Origin: Nigrospora sphaerica
Lineage: Eukaryota > Ascomycota > Sordariomycetes > Amphisphaeriales > Apiosporaceae
Reading direction: 5' to 3'
DNA length: 64,000 nt
NCBI GenBank assembly: GCA_018287875.1
Contig: JAGVVL010000029.1
Coordinates: 496,001 to 560,000, forward strand
Numbering within the stretch: the first letter of the stretch is position 1; every line of letters begins with the position of its first letter. This document shows positions 63,337-64,000 of the stretch, piece by piece. The notes beneath the pieces were generated by a model, which worked only from the letters and a program-made list of their open reading frames with translations, did not search any database and was not told where the DNA came from. Made by a program: the position numbers and the translations under genes.

Positions 63337-64000
63337 TGAGTAAAGGCGTATTCGCTTTAGCAGGTACCACAATCATTTTTTGTATGACTTTATCTTGAAG
63401 ATACGGTTTGAGAGAAGTATCTTGTATCACCAATGTTTTGATTGCGTCTGTTGAGAGGTTTTTCGCTAGCGTTAATACGGCACGTCTTTTACCCTGTACT
63501 TGTACAACCACAGATTGCAAGTGTGATTCAAGGGCAGATGCATCAACAGCTGGCCATGTGGCATCTAGTAAAAGCTCTGAGTTTTGTAAGGTTCTCCAAA
63601 GATGATGGGTAATATGCGGAACCATTGGTGCTAATAACTTTAGTAAAATGGTTACCCCTTCTAGGATAATGCTTTTCCATGACTGACTGACTGACGCTTC
63701 CGTTTGTGTCACAGCAGCCATATTATTTTGAAGCGTATTCAATAGCTTCATACAGTGAGCAATGACGGTATTAAACTGATAACGGTCGTAATCTTGGTTA
63801 CTAAGTTGTAGTAAGGTGTGTATCTCACAGCGAAAAGCAGTTTGCGCTTGATTCATTGAGGATCTTTCAAAGCTAGTGCTAATCCGAGGCCATTCACTTA
63901 CTTCATACACCAGCTTCCATAAACGTTTAAGGAAACGATGTGACCCTAAAAGTCCCTCATCCGACCACTCTAAAGACTGTTTGGGCGGCGCTGCAAATAA
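63317..64000 (-). CDS. leuS: Leucyl-tRNA synthetase, C-terminal part (cut by window edge)
   Basis: The last ~227 codons of a class I synthetase that charges tRNA-Leu. The frame is open to the window edge (FAAPPKQSLEWSDEGLLGSHRFLKRLW), so the GTG near 63910 is internal, not a start. The anticodon-binding domain (LLKLLAPMVPHITHHLWRTL) and the C-terminal beta-barrel (VVVQVQGKRRAVLTLAKNL) are present. The KMSKS loop lies upstream of what is visible. It converges on holA. Confidence 0.95.
   Translation of the reverse strand, partial: LFAAPPKQSLEWSDEGLLGSHRFLKRLWKLVYEVSEWPRISTSFERSSMNQAQTAFRCEIHTLLQLSNQDYDRYQFNTVIAHCMKLLNTLQNNMAAVTQTEASVSQSWKSIILEGVTILLKLLAPMVPHITHHLWRTLQNSELLLDATWPAVDASALESHLQSVVVQVQGKRRAVLTLAKNLSTDAIKTLVIQDTSLKPYLQDKVIQKMIVVPAKANTPLLINIVTR

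Overview
The window is a visibly AT-rich stretch of a gammaproteobacterial chromosome. The best fit is an intracellular member of the Legionellales (Coxiella/Legionella/Rickettsiella relatives). A roughly 1001-residue DotO/IcmB-type ATPase of a type IVB (Dot/Icm) secretion system, PAS-like proteins with LuxR-type C-termini, an Acidithiobacillus-type GshA, and conserved gene pairs (rpsO-pnp, smpB/ratA, rluD/bamD, uppS-cdsA...bamA-skp, groES-groEL) all point that way. I cannot name the species.

Layout. 0-6.2 kb: an unknown helical protein and two large secreted proteins whose N-termini look like inverse-autotransporter barrels. 6.3-13.2 kb: rpsO, pnp, tRNA-Leu(CAG), rne, relA. 13.3-17.7 kb (minus strand): yajC, gshA, a MATE exporter, fabH, rpmF. 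17.9-19.4 kb: two outer-membrane-type proteins. 19.4-23.2 kb: uvrA (minus), ssb, frr. 23.2-26.7 kb: an accessory insert between frr and uppS, holding a cyclodipeptide-synthase-like protein with a long C-terminal extension and a PAS histidine kinase. 26.7-34.3 kb: uppS, cdsA, bamA, skp, dksA (minus), tgt, sufC. 34.3-41.4 kb: an exported PLD-like protein, a small unknown gene, then a minus-strand run smpB - 4-TM protein - tRNA-Glu - slipin - six tandem multi-TM paralogues. 41.5-47 kb: ratA, icmB/dotO, potB, potA. 47.2-49.4 kb: two divergent LuxR-type regulators. 49.4-54.7 kb: lpoA-like, trxB, trhO, another multi-TM paralogue, yfhL, minE, minD. 54.8-64 kb: recO, groES-groEL under a sigma-32-type promoter, gyrA, rluD, bamD, holA and the 3' part of leuS.

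One caution governs the reading. More than 30 genes, most of them essential, are broken into overlapping reading frames. In nearly every case I checked, adding one base to a short homopolymer restores a full-length conserved protein, and the corrected lengths all come out divisible by three. I count about 58 missing bases and no clear insertion; rne and smpB could instead be read as one extra base each. The tRNA-Glu lacks one base in the same way. I therefore read the breaks as sequence undercalls and annotate each gene over its whole span, noting the breaks. Real decay cannot be excluded for the unknown genes.

The most unusual content is (i) a slipin gene leading a tandem array of multi-TM paralogues, (ii) the cyclodipeptide-synthase-like fusion protein, and (iii) two secreted barrel proteins with low-complexity tails carrying motifs that resemble host kinase and 14-3-3 sites.
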